A stretch of DNA of 64,000 nucleotides from Caulobacter sp. 73W (GCF_041021955.1 NZ_CP158375.1:124001-188000); one strand, 5' to 3'; positions 53,978 through 62,710 are shown, numbered from the stretch's first letter. The notes: generated by a model from the letters alone, not told the origin. Numbers and translations: made by a program.

Positions 53978-55801
53978 CTAGGCCCGGGCGGCCGTCTGCC
54001 CGGCGCCCTGTCCGCTCAGCACCCGCTCGATGACGGTCAACAGGTGGTCCAGGTCGATGGGCTTGGCGATGTAGTCGTCCATCCCCGCCGCCAGATAGGC
54101 CTGGGTCTCATGGCTCAGCACGCTGGCGGTGATCGCCACGATGGGCGTGCGCTCGCGTCCCTTGGACGCCTCGGCCGCGCGGATACGGCGGGTCGCGGTC
54201 AGGCCGTCCATGCGCGGCATGTGGATGTCCATCAGGATCAGGTCCCACCGCTCGCTGTCCCACGCGGCCAGAACGTCCTCGCCGCCCTCGGCCATGGCGC
54301 ATTCGATGCCAAATTGGCGCAGCAGGGTCTGGATCACCAGCCGGTTGGTGGCGTTGTCGTCAGCCACCAGCACCCGCAGGTCCTCCAGCGGCGCGTCGCT
54401 CAGGCTGGCCTGCTCGACCCGGCCCTTGCTGGCTTCTTCCGGATCGGCGACGGGCAGCGGCGTGTCGAAGGTGAAGCACGAGCCTTCGCCTGGCTTGCTG
54501 TCGAAGTAGATCGACCCGCCCATCAGGCCGATGATCTCCTTGCAGATTGCCAGGCCCAGCCCCGTGCCCCCGAACCGCCGCGTGGTCGATGCGTCCGCCT
54601 GGACGAACTTCTCGAACAGGCGCGGCGCCTGATCCCCGGCGATGCCGACCCCGGTATCCGTGACATTGCAGAGCATCTGATCGCCAGCGCAGACGATCGT
54701 CGCGGTGACCGAGCCCTTCTCAGTGAATTTCAGCGCGTTGGACAACAGGTTGCTCAGCACCTGGCGCAGACGTGCTTCGTCGCCGAGCCGCCAGCGAGCG
54801 CCGCCATCGTCCAGAGTCAGGCTGAACGCGAGCCCCTTCTCCTTGGCCAGCGCCTTGTAGAGGTCGCCCAACTCCTTGGTGAACGCCCGCAGGTCGAAGA
54901 CCGTCTCTGACAGCTCCAACCGTCCGGCCTCGATTTTGGAGATATCCAGCACGGTATTGATCAGACCCAGCAGCGCATGGCCCGAGCCCCGGATGGTCTC
55001 GAGGCGCGCGCGCTGGGTGGCGTCCAAAGGACCGTGGGCCATGGCCTGTGCCATCCCCAGCACCCCGTTCAAGGGCGTGCGCAGCTCGTGCGTAATGGTC
55101 GCCAGAAACTCGGTCTTGGCCCGATTGGCCGCCTGTTCGCGCAGGGCCAGCTCATGAGCGCGCCGACGCCAGGCCTCGGTGCGAGACAGTTCGTGCTCGA
55201 TCTGGCGGTTCAACGCCTCGGTCGCCAGGCGCGCCCGCACCTCACGGGTGATAGCCCCGCGCATCAGGGCGGCCATGCCGATCGCGGCGAAAGCACCGGC
55301 CAGGGCGATGAACTGATACTGCTCACCGATCCCCGGCCCCGCCATATCGGCCAGGGCGATCATGCTGCCCAGCGACAGGGCCACGCTCGCATAGACCACT
55401 CGACGGCTTGGTCCCGACGTGGCGAAGGCCATGGCCATCAACACGAAGTAGACCAGCTTGTGGGTCTCCAGCGGATGGGTCTGCAGATAGACGAGCACAT
55501 TGCCGAACAGCGCGGCGTTGCCGACCAAGGCGCCAATCTCCAGCCGCCACAGGCGGGTATTGGGCTTCGACACCCACTTCCAGGCGACAAGGCAGGCCGC
55601 GACGGCGCTGGCGGACAGAGCAACCAGCAGCCAGAGCAGCGAGCCCTTCTCGACGCCGGCGTGTACGGCGGTGATCAGCGAATAGTAGCCCGCGACGGCC
55701 AGAAGATAGGTCCGCACCACGGGCGAATAGAACGTCGCCAGCTCCTGGGTCGGGAGCGGTGCGTCCTTTGGTCTTCGGAACGGGTTGAGGCTCTGGATCA
55801 T
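53978..55801 (-). CDS. Hybrid sensor histidine kinase with C-terminal receiver
   Basis: Encodes 607 residues from the ATG at 55801; a longer frame to 55942 is possible but its extra N-terminus is basic and unlike a membrane start. Six hydrophobic segments fill residues about 20-170. A coiled helix leads into HisKA (TEFLATITHELRTPLNGVLG, phospho-His), HATPase_c (LSNLLSNALKFTEKG, DTGVGI, GGTGLGLAICKEI) and a receiver (VLVADDNATNRLVI, phospho-Asp in LILMDIHMPRMDG, KPIDLDHL). No HAMP or PAS seen. Stimulus unknown. It faces the TonB receptor gene with nine bases between them. Confidence 0.9.
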   Translation of the reverse strand: MIQSLNPFRRPKDAPLPTQELATFYSPVVRTYLLAVAGYYSLITAVHAGVEKGSLLWLLVALSASAVAACLVAWKWVSKPNTRLWRLEIGALVGNAALFGNVLVYLQTHPLETHKLVYFVLMAMAFATSGPSRRVVYASVALSLGSMIALADMAGPGIGEQYQFIALAGAFAAIGMAALMRGAITREVRARLATEALNRQIEHELSRTEAWRRRAHELALREQAANRAKTEFLATITHELRTPLNGVLGMAQAMAHGPLDATQRARLETIRGSGHALLGLINTVLDISKIEAGRLELSETVFDLRAFTKELGDLYKALAKEKGLAFSLTLDDGGARWRLGDEARLRQVLSNLLSNALKFTEKGSVTATIVCAGDQMLCNVTDTGVGIAGDQAPRLFEKFVQADASTTRRFGGTGLGLAICKEIIGLMGGSIYFDSKPGEGSCFTFDTPLPVADPEEASKGRVEQASLSDAPLEDLRVLVADDNATNRLVIQTLLRQFGIECAMAEGGEDVLAAWDSERWDLILMDIHMPRMDGLTATRRIRAAEASKGRERTPIVAITASVLSHETQAYLAAGMDDYIAKPIDLDHLLTVIERVLSGQGAGQTAARA

Positions 55802-56113
55802 GGCGTTCAGCCACAGCAAAACCCGTGTGCGATTTAGATTACATGAATCGGTGACCCAACGCCGCCCGCAGCTTCTCCGCCGGACGCCGCTATGATGTTT
55901 CGCCGCGCGGTTGTTTCCCTTGGCGCGCTTGAGTTCTGGCAAGTCTAATCAAGCTGTGGCGTGTCAATGCGTCGCGCCCGTGTCGCATAGTTCCAGCTAG
56001 ACTGCCGTGTGCCTCAAGAGCAGCGTCCCAACGCTCTTTTGGCTCTACGCCGTTCGCGTGGATTTTTCTGTTCCCAGTGAGGTGCTCATCGTTCCGCCTT
56101 AAGGAGGCGACCC
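55802..56113. other. Intergenic region between hybrid kinase and ParA-like gene
   Basis: 312 bases between divergent starts. I see only the ribosome site AAGGAGG (56101-56107) for the ParA-like gene and a weak imperfect hairpin near 56016-56040 followed by TTTT; no clear promoter boxes. Confidence 0.4.
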
Positions 56114-56773
56114 GTGAAGACGATCGCAGTGCTTTCGCGTAAGGGCGGCGCCGGCAAGACGACCCTGGCCGTCAACCTGGCGATCGCCGCCCACCTGGCC
56201 GGTCGCGCGGTCACCCTCGCCGACGCCGATCCGCAAAGATCGGCCACGGACAGCCTTCGCGCCCGCAGCGGGCCTGGTCCCGACTTGGCTGAGACGAGCG
56301 CCGGCAAGGTCTTTCAGATCCGATCCGCCGCAGAGCGTGCGGACATGGACTATCTCTTCATCGACACGCCCGCCGCGCCCGAGGCCGAGGTGGTTCAGAT
56401 CGCCAATTGTGTCGACTTCTGCATCCTGGTCTGCCGGCCAAGCTTCCTGGACATCGCTTCCATCACCCGCTCGGCCGAGATGGTCCGCCGCCTGGGCAAA
56501 CCGTCGATGATCGTGCTGAACCAGGCTCCGGCACGCCGAAATGGGTTGGAGGCGCCGGCCGTTCTCAAGGCTATCGAGGCCCTGCGCTTCACCGGCCTGT
56601 CGATCGCGCCGACCGGCCTGCGCTCTCGCGTCATGTTCCAGCAGGCCATCGCCCAAGGACGTTCGACCCTGGAGTGGAGCCCCAGAGATCCCGCCGCGCA
56701 GGAAGTCGCCGTGCTGTGGTCGGCGATCGAGGCGGCGATCAAGCGTCCCGCCCTCGACCGTCTGTTCGGCTAG
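56114..56773 (+). CDS. Orphan ParA/MinD-family ATPase
   Basis: Encodes 219 residues from a GTG at 56114, six bases after AAGGAGG. The deviant Walker A is SRKGGAGKTT (residues 8-17), with the signature Lys at 10, then ADADPQRSATDSLRAR, and DYLFIDTPAAPEAE as Walker B. It should dimerise on ATP and move on nucleoid DNA or membrane. There is no ParB gene or parS-like site beside it, so its cargo is not chromosome partition by proximity. It is convergent with the HIT gene (overlap 4 bases). Confidence 0.88.
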   Translation: MKTIAVLSRKGGAGKTTLAVNLAIAAHLAGRAVTLADADPQRSATDSLRARSGPGPDLAETSAGKVFQIRSAAERADMDYLFIDTPAAPEAEVVQIANCVDFCILVCRPSFLDIASITRSAEMVRRLGKPSMIVLNQAPARRNGLEAPAVLKAIEALRFTGLSIAPTGLRSRVMFQQAIAQGRSTLEWSPRDPAAQEVAVLWSAIEAAIKRPALDRLFG

Positions 56774-57201
56774 AGCTCAGCCGCGATCTTCGCCGCCAGA
56801 ACCTTCAGCTCTTCTACATCGGCCATGCCCTCGCCGTGCCGGCCCAGCGCCTCGCCCTCGTAGCGGGGGATCACGTGGAAATGCAGGTGAAACACCGTCT
56901 GCCCGGCAGGGGCGCCGTTGAACTGGGTCACCACCACGCCGTCGGGCTTCAAAGCCGCCGTCACCGCCTGGGCCAGCTTCTGCGTCGCAGCGCCGACGGC
57001 GGCCACGGTCTGCGGCTCGGCTTCCAGGAGATTACGCGCCTTGGAGGTCTTGGAGATCACCAGGGCATGGCCCTTGGACTGCGGGAAGACGTCCATGAAC
57101 GCCAGGACCTGATCGTCCTCGAACACCTTCACCGCCGGCATCTCGCCGCGCACGATCTTGGCGAAGATGTTTCCCTCGTCGTAGGTCCCGTTCAGGCTCA
57201 T
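56770..57201 (-). CDS. HIT-family nucleotide hydrolase
   Basis: Encodes 143 residues from the ATG at 57201. The HIT triad is HLHFHVIP (His-x-His-x-His), with the NIFAKIVRGEMPA N-terminus and KGHALVISK strand. It hydrolyses nucleoside phosphoramidate or dinucleotide substrates. Last of four minus-strand genes with 4-base overlaps (ridA-GDPD-GNAT-HIT). Confidence 0.93.
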   Translation of the reverse strand: MSLNGTYDEGNIFAKIVRGEMPAVKVFEDDQVLAFMDVFPQSKGHALVISKTSKARNLLEAEPQTVAAVGAATQKLAQAVTAALKPDGVVVTQFNGAPAGQTVFHLHFHVIPRYEGEALGRHGEGMADVEELKVLAAKIAAEL

Positions 57202-58364
57202 TTCGTCATCTCCGAATGTTTGAAGGGCGAGAACTCGGCCGCCAGCATGTCCATGTCGTCCTGCACGGCCTCGCGTTCCCGCTCCAGATAGCGGGCCACC
57301 GGATCGCGCAAGGCAGGATCGGCGATCCAGTGCGCGGAATAGACGGCGGTGGGCAGGTAGCCGCGCGCGATCTTGTGCTGCCCCTGAGCGCCGGCCTCCA
57401 CGCGCGGCAGCCCCAGGCGGATCGCATGTTCGATGGCTTGATAGTAGCAGAGCTCGAAGTGCAGAAACGGCACGTCCTCCACGCACCCCCAGTGGCGGCC
57501 GTAGAGACAATCGTCGCCGATCAGGTTCAGCGCACCGGCGATCCACTGATCGTCCCGCCGCGCCATGATCAGCAGCACCCGATCGGCCATCCGCTCGCCC
57601 AGCAGCGAAAAGAAGGTGCGGTTCAAATAGGGCCGGCCCCACTTGCGACCACCGGTGTCCATGTAGAACCCGTAGAAGGCGTCCCAGTGTTCCTCGGTCA
57701 GGTCGGCGCCAGTCAGGGCGACGATCTCCAACCCCGCCCGAGCATCCCGCCGCTCCCGCCGGATCGTCTTGCGTCGGTTGGAGGACAGCGCCGCCAGGAA
57801 GTCGTCGAAGACCGCGTAGCCGTTGTTGTGCCAGTGATACTGCTGGTCCTGCCGCAGCAGCATCCCCTGCCCGCCCATCCACGACCACTCGGCTTCCGTT
57901 GGAAAGGTCACATGCAGGGATGAGGCCTCCATGCGCTGGCAAAGCTGCAGAGCCCCGCCCAGCAGCAGAGCCCGCGCGGCGCCGACGTCCACGCCGGACC
58001 GTACGATCAGTCGCGGCCCCGTCACCGGCGAGAACGGCGCCGAACATTGGAGCTTGGGATAGTACCGCCCGCCGGCCCGCTCATAGGCCTCGGCCCAGGA
58101 ATGGTCGAAGACGTACTCGCCCTGGCTGTGGGACTTCAGATAAAGCGGCATCACTGCCGCGATGGCCCCGTCGTCGTCCTCGACGACCATGTGCTGCGGC
58201 GCCCAGCCAGTGCGCTCCACCGCGCAACCGCTCTCCTCCAGGGCGTGGAGGAAATCATACGAGACGAACGGATCGCCATGGGCGGCGGCGCACGCCTCCC
58301 AAGCCTCCTTGCCGATTTCACTGATGCGGCGATGAACGCGGACCGCGGGCCGCAAGGAACTCAC
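57198..58364 (-). CDS. GNAT-like acyltransferase (DUF482/FemAB-like)
   Basis: Encodes 388 residues from a GTG at 58364. The segments FVSYDFLHALEESGCAV, PQHMVVEDDDGAIAAVMPLYLKSHS, EYVFDHSWAEAY, YYPKLQCSAPFSPVTGPR, and later NRRKTIRRERRDA, HWDAFYGFYMDTGGRKWG, YLNRTFFSLL and FELCYYQAIEHAI match the large FemAB-like/DUF482 proteins. Role unknown; perhaps transfer of an acyl or aminoacyl group. Start overlaps the previous stop by four bases (GTGA). Confidence 0.86.
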   Translation of the reverse strand: MSSLRPAVRVHRRISEIGKEAWEACAAAHGDPFVSYDFLHALEESGCAVERTGWAPQHMVVEDDDGAIAAVMPLYLKSHSQGEYVFDHSWAEAYERAGGRYYPKLQCSAPFSPVTGPRLIVRSGVDVGAARALLLGGALQLCQRMEASSLHVTFPTEAEWSWMGGQGMLLRQDQQYHWHNNGYAVFDDFLAALSSNRRKTIRRERRDARAGLEIVALTGADLTEEHWDAFYGFYMDTGGRKWGRPYLNRTFFSLLGERMADRVLLIMARRDDQWIAGALNLIGDDCLYGRHWGCVEDVPFLHFELCYYQAIEHAIRLGLPRVEAGAQGQHKIARGYLPTAVYSAHWIADPALRDPVARYLEREREAVQDDMDMLAAEFSPFKHSEMTK

Positions 58365-59137
58365 GCGCGAAAGCCCTCGAAGATCAGGTTGTCGCAATGG
58401 TCCTTCACCCGGTCCCACTGGTCGGGCGACCGTACGGTCCAGGCGATGATCGGCATGCCGCCGGCGCGCAGTTCGCCCGCCTTGGCCGAGGGCAGCATGT
58501 CGAGGCCGAGCGCCAGGAAGTCCGGGCGGGCGATGGCCACATGTTCCAGCGCCGCCAGCGACTTGCGCAGCTCCGGCGCCAGCTTCTCCGCACCCTTGTC
58601 GGCCCAGCTATAACTGTCGAGCCCCCGAAGGATCTGGGGATGATGGTCGGCGAACCAGGCGTGGGAATAGGGATTGAAGCCGATCACCGCCGTCGGGCCG
58701 TTGTGATCGATCAGAACCTCGCAGACCCGCTTCTCCAGCGGCCCGACCTCGCCGAACGGGGTCTTCAACTCGATATGAACCATGGCGCGATGGCCGATGT
58801 GGACCAGCACTTCCGCCAGGCTTGGGATGGTCTCTTCCGTACCCGCCAGGCGAAGTTGCGAAAGATCGGCGGCGGTGTGATCGGCAATCCGCCCCTCGAC
58901 GCCGCACATTCGGTCCAGGCGATCGTCATGGAAGACCATGGCCTCGCCATCGGCGGAGAGCTGGACGTCCAGCTCCACGCCATAACCTCCGGCGCAGGCG
59001 GCCTGGAAAGCCGCCAATGAATTCTCCGGCGCGCCATCTTGCGACCAGAGCCCGCGGTGCGCCACCGCGGGTTCGAACAAGCGCTCCCAGGCCTCGCCGA
59101 AGGTTTCGACAGGAGGCCGTTCGCGCGGGCGCATCAC
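58361..59137 (-). CDS. Glycerophosphodiester phosphodiesterase
   Basis: Encodes 258 residues. The GDPD signature is VAHRGLWSQDGAPENSLAAF with catalytic His, then GYGVELDVQLSADGEAMVFHDDRLDRM, and a TIM-barrel LGLDML and AWTVRS toward the end. No signal peptide, so it acts on glycerophosphodiesters in the cytoplasm. The start is GTG at 59137 or ATG at 59134; both overlap the ridA stop. Confidence 0.92.
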   Translation of the reverse strand: MMRPRERPPVETFGEAWERLFEPAVAHRGLWSQDGAPENSLAAFQAACAGGYGVELDVQLSADGEAMVFHDDRLDRMCGVEGRIADHTAADLSQLRLAGTEETIPSLAEVLVHIGHRAMVHIELKTPFGEVGPLEKRVCEVLIDHNGPTAVIGFNPYSHAWFADHHPQILRGLDSYSWADKGAEKLAPELRKSLAALEHVAIARPDFLALGLDMLPSAKAGELRAGGMPIIAWTVRSPDQWDRVKDHCDNLIFEGFRA

Positions 59138-59595
59138 TTGATCTCCACCACGGCGTCGACCTCCACCGCGAAGTTCAGCGGCAAGCGATAGACGCCCACG
59201 GCCGAACGGGCGTGACGGCCAGCGTCGCCCAGCGCTTCGACCATCAGGTCAGAGCAGCCGTTGACCACCTGCGGGATGTCGAAGAACGACGGGCCCGCCT
59301 GGACGAAGCCGCCCAGCTTTACGACGCGGACCACGCGGTCCAGGTCGCCGCCGGCGGCCGCCTTCATCTGCGCCAGCAGGTTGATGCCGCACAGGCGGGC
59401 AGCCTTTTGGGCGGTGGCCAGATCGACATCCTCACCCACGATGCCGGTGATGCCGCCGGCCGCGTCGCGCGACACCTGGCCCGAGATGTGGACGAGGTTT
59501 CCGCTGCGGACGAAGGGCACGTAGTTGGCGATCGGCGCGCCGGGTTCCGGCAGCGTGACGCCCATGGCGGCGAGGCGTTGTTCGACTTGGCTCAT
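59134..59595 (-). CDS. RidA-family protein
   Basis: Encodes 153 residues, longer than typical 130-residue RidA, as in the YjgH-like branch. The motif YVPFVRSGNLVHISGQVSRDAAG and the C-terminal GRHARSAVGVYRLPLNFAVEVDAVVEI contain the conserved Arg of the active site. RidA enzymes deaminate reactive enamines or imines. First of the four-gene operon. Confidence 0.89.
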   Translation of the reverse strand: MSQVEQRLAAMGVTLPEPGAPIANYVPFVRSGNLVHISGQVSRDAAGGITGIVGEDVDLATAQKAARLCGINLLAQMKAAAGGDLDRVVRVVKLGGFVQAGPSFFDIPQVVNGCSDLMVEALGDAGRHARSAVGVYRLPLNFAVEVDAVVEIK

Positions 59596-59668
59596 AAGGG
59601 ACTCCTACGGATCGCCGCCATGAATACAGCGCCACGCCCGCGCGGCAAAGCAGGAGCCCGAAATGACA

Positions 59669-59700
59669 GAAGGCCCGCACCCTTTCGGGGCGGGCCTTCT
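59669..59700 (-). terminator. Hairpin terminator between phasin and ridA genes
   Basis: A stem agaaggcccgc (59669-59679) / gcgggccttct (59690-59700) lies 24 bases downstream of the phasin stop. Transcribed from the minus strand, the arm ends CTTCT followed by GTCATTT, a modest U-run. Confidence 0.65.
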
Positions 59701-59724
59701 GCGCGTCGGGGGACGCCTTGTGGC

Positions 59725-60162
59725 TTAGCGGGCGGCCTGCACGCGCTCGACGGCGGCGGTGACGCGCTCGTTCAGCGGCTGGACCGACTCCTTCACCGAG
59801 GCCGAAACGGTCTCGGTCCACTTGCCGACTTCGGCCAGATAGGTCTCCATCGCCGTCTTGGCGAAGGCGGTCTGCAGCTCGATGGCTTCCTGCACGCTCT
59901 TGGCCGAGGCCAGGGTCTTGGCGGCGCTCACCTGATCTTCGACCGACTTCTTCGAGAACGCGATGGCCTGGGCGCCCAGAGCTTCGGCGCCCTTGGTGGC
60001 GGCGGTGACCGAAGCGACGACAGCTTCCAGGTTCTTCTTGGAGTGAACGTTCATTTCGTTCAGGGCGGCCAGGGACTTCTCGATATTGTCCTTGAACGCT
60101 TGGTTGCCGGCGGTGGTGAATTGCTCGACGGTGGTCTTCAGGGTCTCGGTGGTGGCGGCCAT
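59725..60162 (-). CDS. Phasin-family protein
   Basis: Encodes 145 residues from the ATG at 60162, with GGGAGA seven bases upstream. It is almost wholly helical and Ala-rich: KTTVEQFTTAGNQAFKDNIEKS, AALNEMNVHSKKNLEAVVAS and QEAIELQTAFAKTAMETYLAEV are the phasin-domain helices. Phasins coat polyhydroxyalkanoate granules; a granule role is inferred only from the family. Confidence 0.9.
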   Translation of the reverse strand: MAATTETLKTTVEQFTTAGNQAFKDNIEKSLAALNEMNVHSKKNLEAVVASVTAATKGAEALGAQAIAFSKKSVEDQVSAAKTLASAKSVQEAIELQTAFAKTAMETYLAEVGKWTETVSASVKESVQPLNERVTAAVERVQAAR

Positions 60163-60416
60163 CGGAAATCTCCCGGTGTGGAAATGGGCGGAGCTCTGGC
60201 GGATCCGGTATGCAGGGACAGTCTCATGTTGCAGTGCAGCAGTCAATCGGAATTTGTGCAGCGCACAATCGCAAGCGTCGCTGTAATTCCTCACGAATTC
60301 CGCCCTGCGGCCAAATCGCTCACGATCCTTTAACTTTAACGAAACCCTACGATGCGCATGTTAGACATTCGTCCGGCGCCGGTGGCGCCTTGTGATTCCA
60401 ACGACGGACGCCGCGC

Positions 60417-61676
60417 ATGACCCAGCACGCCCGCCGCCTGCTTACCGCATTCGGCCTCGCCGCCGGCCTGATCGTCTCGGCTTCCGCCGCGACGGCCGCG
60501 CCAATCCTCAAGGTCTCCACTTCCGAGCCGCGTTACGCGGCCATCGTGATGGACGCCAACTCGGGCGAGATCCTCTATTCCAAACGCGGCGACAGCCCGC
60601 GGTATCCCGCCTCCATCACCAAGGTGATGACCATGTACATGGCGTTCGAGGCGCTGGCCGAAGGCAAGATGCGCCTCACGGACGAGATCGTGGTCTCCCC
60701 GCGCGCCGCCGCCCAACAGCCGACCAAGCTGGGCTTGCGCGCCGGTTCGCGCATCACTGTCGATGAAGTTCTCCGCGCCATGGCGCTGAAGTCGGCCAAC
60801 GACATGGCCGTGGCCATGGCCGAGCGTTTGGGCGGCACCGAAACCCGCTTCTCCGCCATGATGACCCTGCGCGCGCAGGAGCTGGGCATGGAGAACACCC
60901 GCTTCGTGAACGCCTCGGGCCTGCCGGACAGCCGCCAGATCTCGACCGCCCACGACCTGGCGATCCTGTCTCGCGCGGTCATGCGCGACTATCCCCAGTA
61001 CTACTCCTATTTCGGCCAGCAGAACGCCGTCGTGCGCGGCCAGGCCATGCGTAACCACAACAAGCTGCTGGGCAAGATGCCGGGCGTGGACGGTCTCAAG
61101 ACCGGCTTCACCAACGCCTCCGGCTACAACCTCGCCGCCTCGGCCGTGCAGAACAACCGCCGCCTGATCGCCGTCGTGCTGGGCGGCCCGTCGGGCGCCT
61201 CGCGTGACAACAGCGTCGAGGACCTGCTGCTGACCGGCTTCGACGTGATCAAGCGCCGCAGCCGCGGCGAACGGATCACCGTCGCCCAGAACCTGTTCGA
61301 GCCGGAACCGACCGGCCCGATCATGCGTCCGTCCATCGAGCAGGGCGACTCCGAGCAAGACAATCTGAAGATTGTCCTGACCGAAAACCCGGCCAAGCCG
61401 CCGAAGGTGACGGTCCAGAAGAAGATGCCGGCCAAGTCCGCCGGCGCCTACAAGGTCCAGGTCGGCGCCTTCAAGCAGAAGTCTTTGGCCGGCAAGCAGC
61501 TGCAGATCACAGAGAAGAAGTTCGCCAAGGTCTTCGCCAATGCGAACGGCCAGGTGGAAGCCGGTCCCGGCGGTTCGTTCCGCGCCCGCTTTAGCGGCTT
61601 CTCGGCTGACGGCGCCCAACGCGCCTGCGCCACCCTGACCGCCCAGCGTCAGGTGTGCATGATCGTGAAGCCTTAA
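60417..61676 (+). CDS. D-alanyl-D-alanine carboxypeptidase with SPOR domain
   Basis: Encodes 419 residues with a signal peptide (to about residue 27, ATAAP). Penicillin-binding motifs: SITK (Ser-x-x-Lys nucleophile region, PASITKVMTMY), SAN (KSANDMAV) and KTG (GLKTGFTNASG). Residues about 350-419 are a SPOR domain (AYKVQVGAFKQKSLAGKQLQ). This combination trims peptidoglycan pentapeptides and is guided to division septa. Upstream TTAA pairs are too close for a CtrA box. It lies before the IS insertion at 61685. Confidence 0.93.
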   Translation: MTQHARRLLTAFGLAAGLIVSASAATAAPILKVSTSEPRYAAIVMDANSGEILYSKRGDSPRYPASITKVMTMYMAFEALAEGKMRLTDEIVVSPRAAAQQPTKLGLRAGSRITVDEVLRAMALKSANDMAVAMAERLGGTETRFSAMMTLRAQELGMENTRFVNASGLPDSRQISTAHDLAILSRAVMRDYPQYYSYFGQQNAVVRGQAMRNHNKLLGKMPGVDGLKTGFTNASGYNLAASAVQNNRRLIAVVLGGPSGASRDNSVEDLLLTGFDVIKRRSRGERITVAQNLFEPEPTGPIMRPSIEQGDSEQDNLKIVLTENPAKPPKVTVQKKMPAKSAGAYKVQVGAFKQKSLAGKQLQITEKKFAKVFANANGQVEAGPGGSFRARFSGFSADGAQRACATLTAQRQVCMIVKP

Positions 61677-61678
61677 GG

Positions 61679-61684
61679 CCTAGC
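61679..61684. repeat. Left target-site duplication CCTAGC
   Basis: Copy one of the 6-base direct repeat flanking the IS481-family element; it lies just after the TAAGG following the carboxypeptidase stop. Confidence 0.88.
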
Positions 61685-62704
61685 TGTCGAAGCTATGAAG
61701 GTTGTTCACCCGGGGCGGAGCTGAGAGGCTGGAGTTGCGACACAACAACTTCTAGCTCCGGAGGCCCCGGATGAACGTCCATAAGAATGCTCGGCTGACG
61801 CCAGTTGGTCGAGCCTTGATGATCAGCCGTATTGAGGATGACAGCTGGCCGGTGGCTCGGGCAGCGTCGGCGAGCGGCGTATCACGACGCTGCGCCTACC
61901 GATGGCTGGCCCGACATCGCACGGGTGATCGGCAATTGCATGACCGCAGTTCAGCGCCGCGGCGATGCCCCCTTCGTGTCTCGGCGGACCGCCAGGCCCA
62001 GATCGAAGCGATGCGCCGCCAGCGGATGACCGGACCGGTCATAGCCCGGGGGCTGGGCATGGCCCGCTCGACTGTCGGCCTGGTCTTGCGTCGCCTGGGT
62101 CTGGGCAAACTGAAGATGCTTGAGCCCAAGGCTCCAGTCATCCGCTATGAGCGCTCACGGCCTGGCGAGCTGATCCATCTGGACATCAAGAAGCTCAATC
62201 GGTTCACCACCGAAGGTCACCGCATCACCAAAGATCGCCGACTGGGTCGATCATACCGCGCCGGCTGGGAGTTCCTGCACGTCTGCGTCGATGACGCCTC
62301 GCGTCTGGCCTACACGGAAATCTTGGGGTCCGAGCGGCAGGACGACACGACCGCCTTCCTGCAACGCGCTCTGGCCTGGCTCAGCCGACAAGGCGTCCAG
62401 GTCGAGCGGGTGATGACCGACAACGGCGCAGCCTACTGCTCAAGGCAGTTCGCCGCCGCTCTCAAACTCGCCGGAGCCCGGCATCTCAGAACCCGGCCCT
62501 ACACCCCACGCACCAATGGCAAGGCCGAACGCTTCATCCAGACCAGCCTGCGTGAATGGGCCTACGCCAGACCCTATTCCTCTTCCGACGAACGCGCACG
62601 CGCCGTTACGGCTTGGACCGACAGCTACAACCTGGCTCGACCACACTCCGGCATCGCTGGCCTCACACCCTGGCAGCGTGTGACCAACCTTCTTGGAAAC
62701 GACA
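61685..62704 (+). mobile_element. Complete IS481-family insertion sequence
   Basis: 1,020 bases bounded by imperfect 25-base inverted repeats (TGTCG...GAAGGTTGTTCAC at left 61685-61709; mirror at right 62680-62704, 17 of 25 matching, with TGTCG and GAAGGTTG shared at the tips). Directly outside both ends is the 6-base duplication CCTAGC (61679-61684 and 62705-62710). CTAG-centred target choice with 6-base duplication is known for IS481. One transposase gene fills the element. It inserted between the carboxypeptidase and membrane J-protein genes. Confidence 0.92.
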
Positions 62705-62709
62705 CCTAG
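61771..62709 (+). CDS. IS481-family transposase
   Basis: Encodes 312 residues. An N-terminal HTH (NARLTPVGRALMISRIEDDSW; VARAASASGVSRRCAYRWLA) and second HTH (VIARGLGMARSTVGLVL) precede the integrase core: Asp in ELIHLDIKKL, Asp in VMTDNGAAY, Glu in TNGKAERFIQ give the DDE triad, then TWRPHSG-like LARPHSGIAGLTPWQRV. The last codons GGA AAC GAC ACC lie at the element's right tip; the stop TAG (62707-62709) is outside the IS, in the target duplication. It is intact and probably active. GGAGG at 61760-61764. Confidence 0.95.
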   Translation: MNVHKNARLTPVGRALMISRIEDDSWPVARAASASGVSRRCAYRWLARHRTGDRQLHDRSSAPRRCPLRVSADRQAQIEAMRRQRMTGPVIARGLGMARSTVGLVLRRLGLGKLKMLEPKAPVIRYERSRPGELIHLDIKKLNRFTTEGHRITKDRRLGRSYRAGWEFLHVCVDDASRLAYTEILGSERQDDTTAFLQRALAWLSRQGVQVERVMTDNGAAYCSRQFAAALKLAGARHLRTRPYTPRTNGKAERFIQTSLREWAYARPYSSSDERARAVTAWTDSYNLARPHSGIAGLTPWQRVTNLLGNDT

Positions 62710-62710
62710 C
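62705..62710. repeat. Right target-site duplication CCTAGC with shared stop codons
   Basis: Copy two of the 6-base direct repeat. It contains CTAG (62706-62709): its plus strand TAG is the transposase stop and its minus strand TAG (62708-62706) is the stop of the convergent J-protein gene. Confidence 0.88.

Noticed and set aside
60325..60345. TTAA pairs upstream of the carboxypeptidase gene as CtrA box
   Set aside because: The two TTAA are separated by two bases, not seven.
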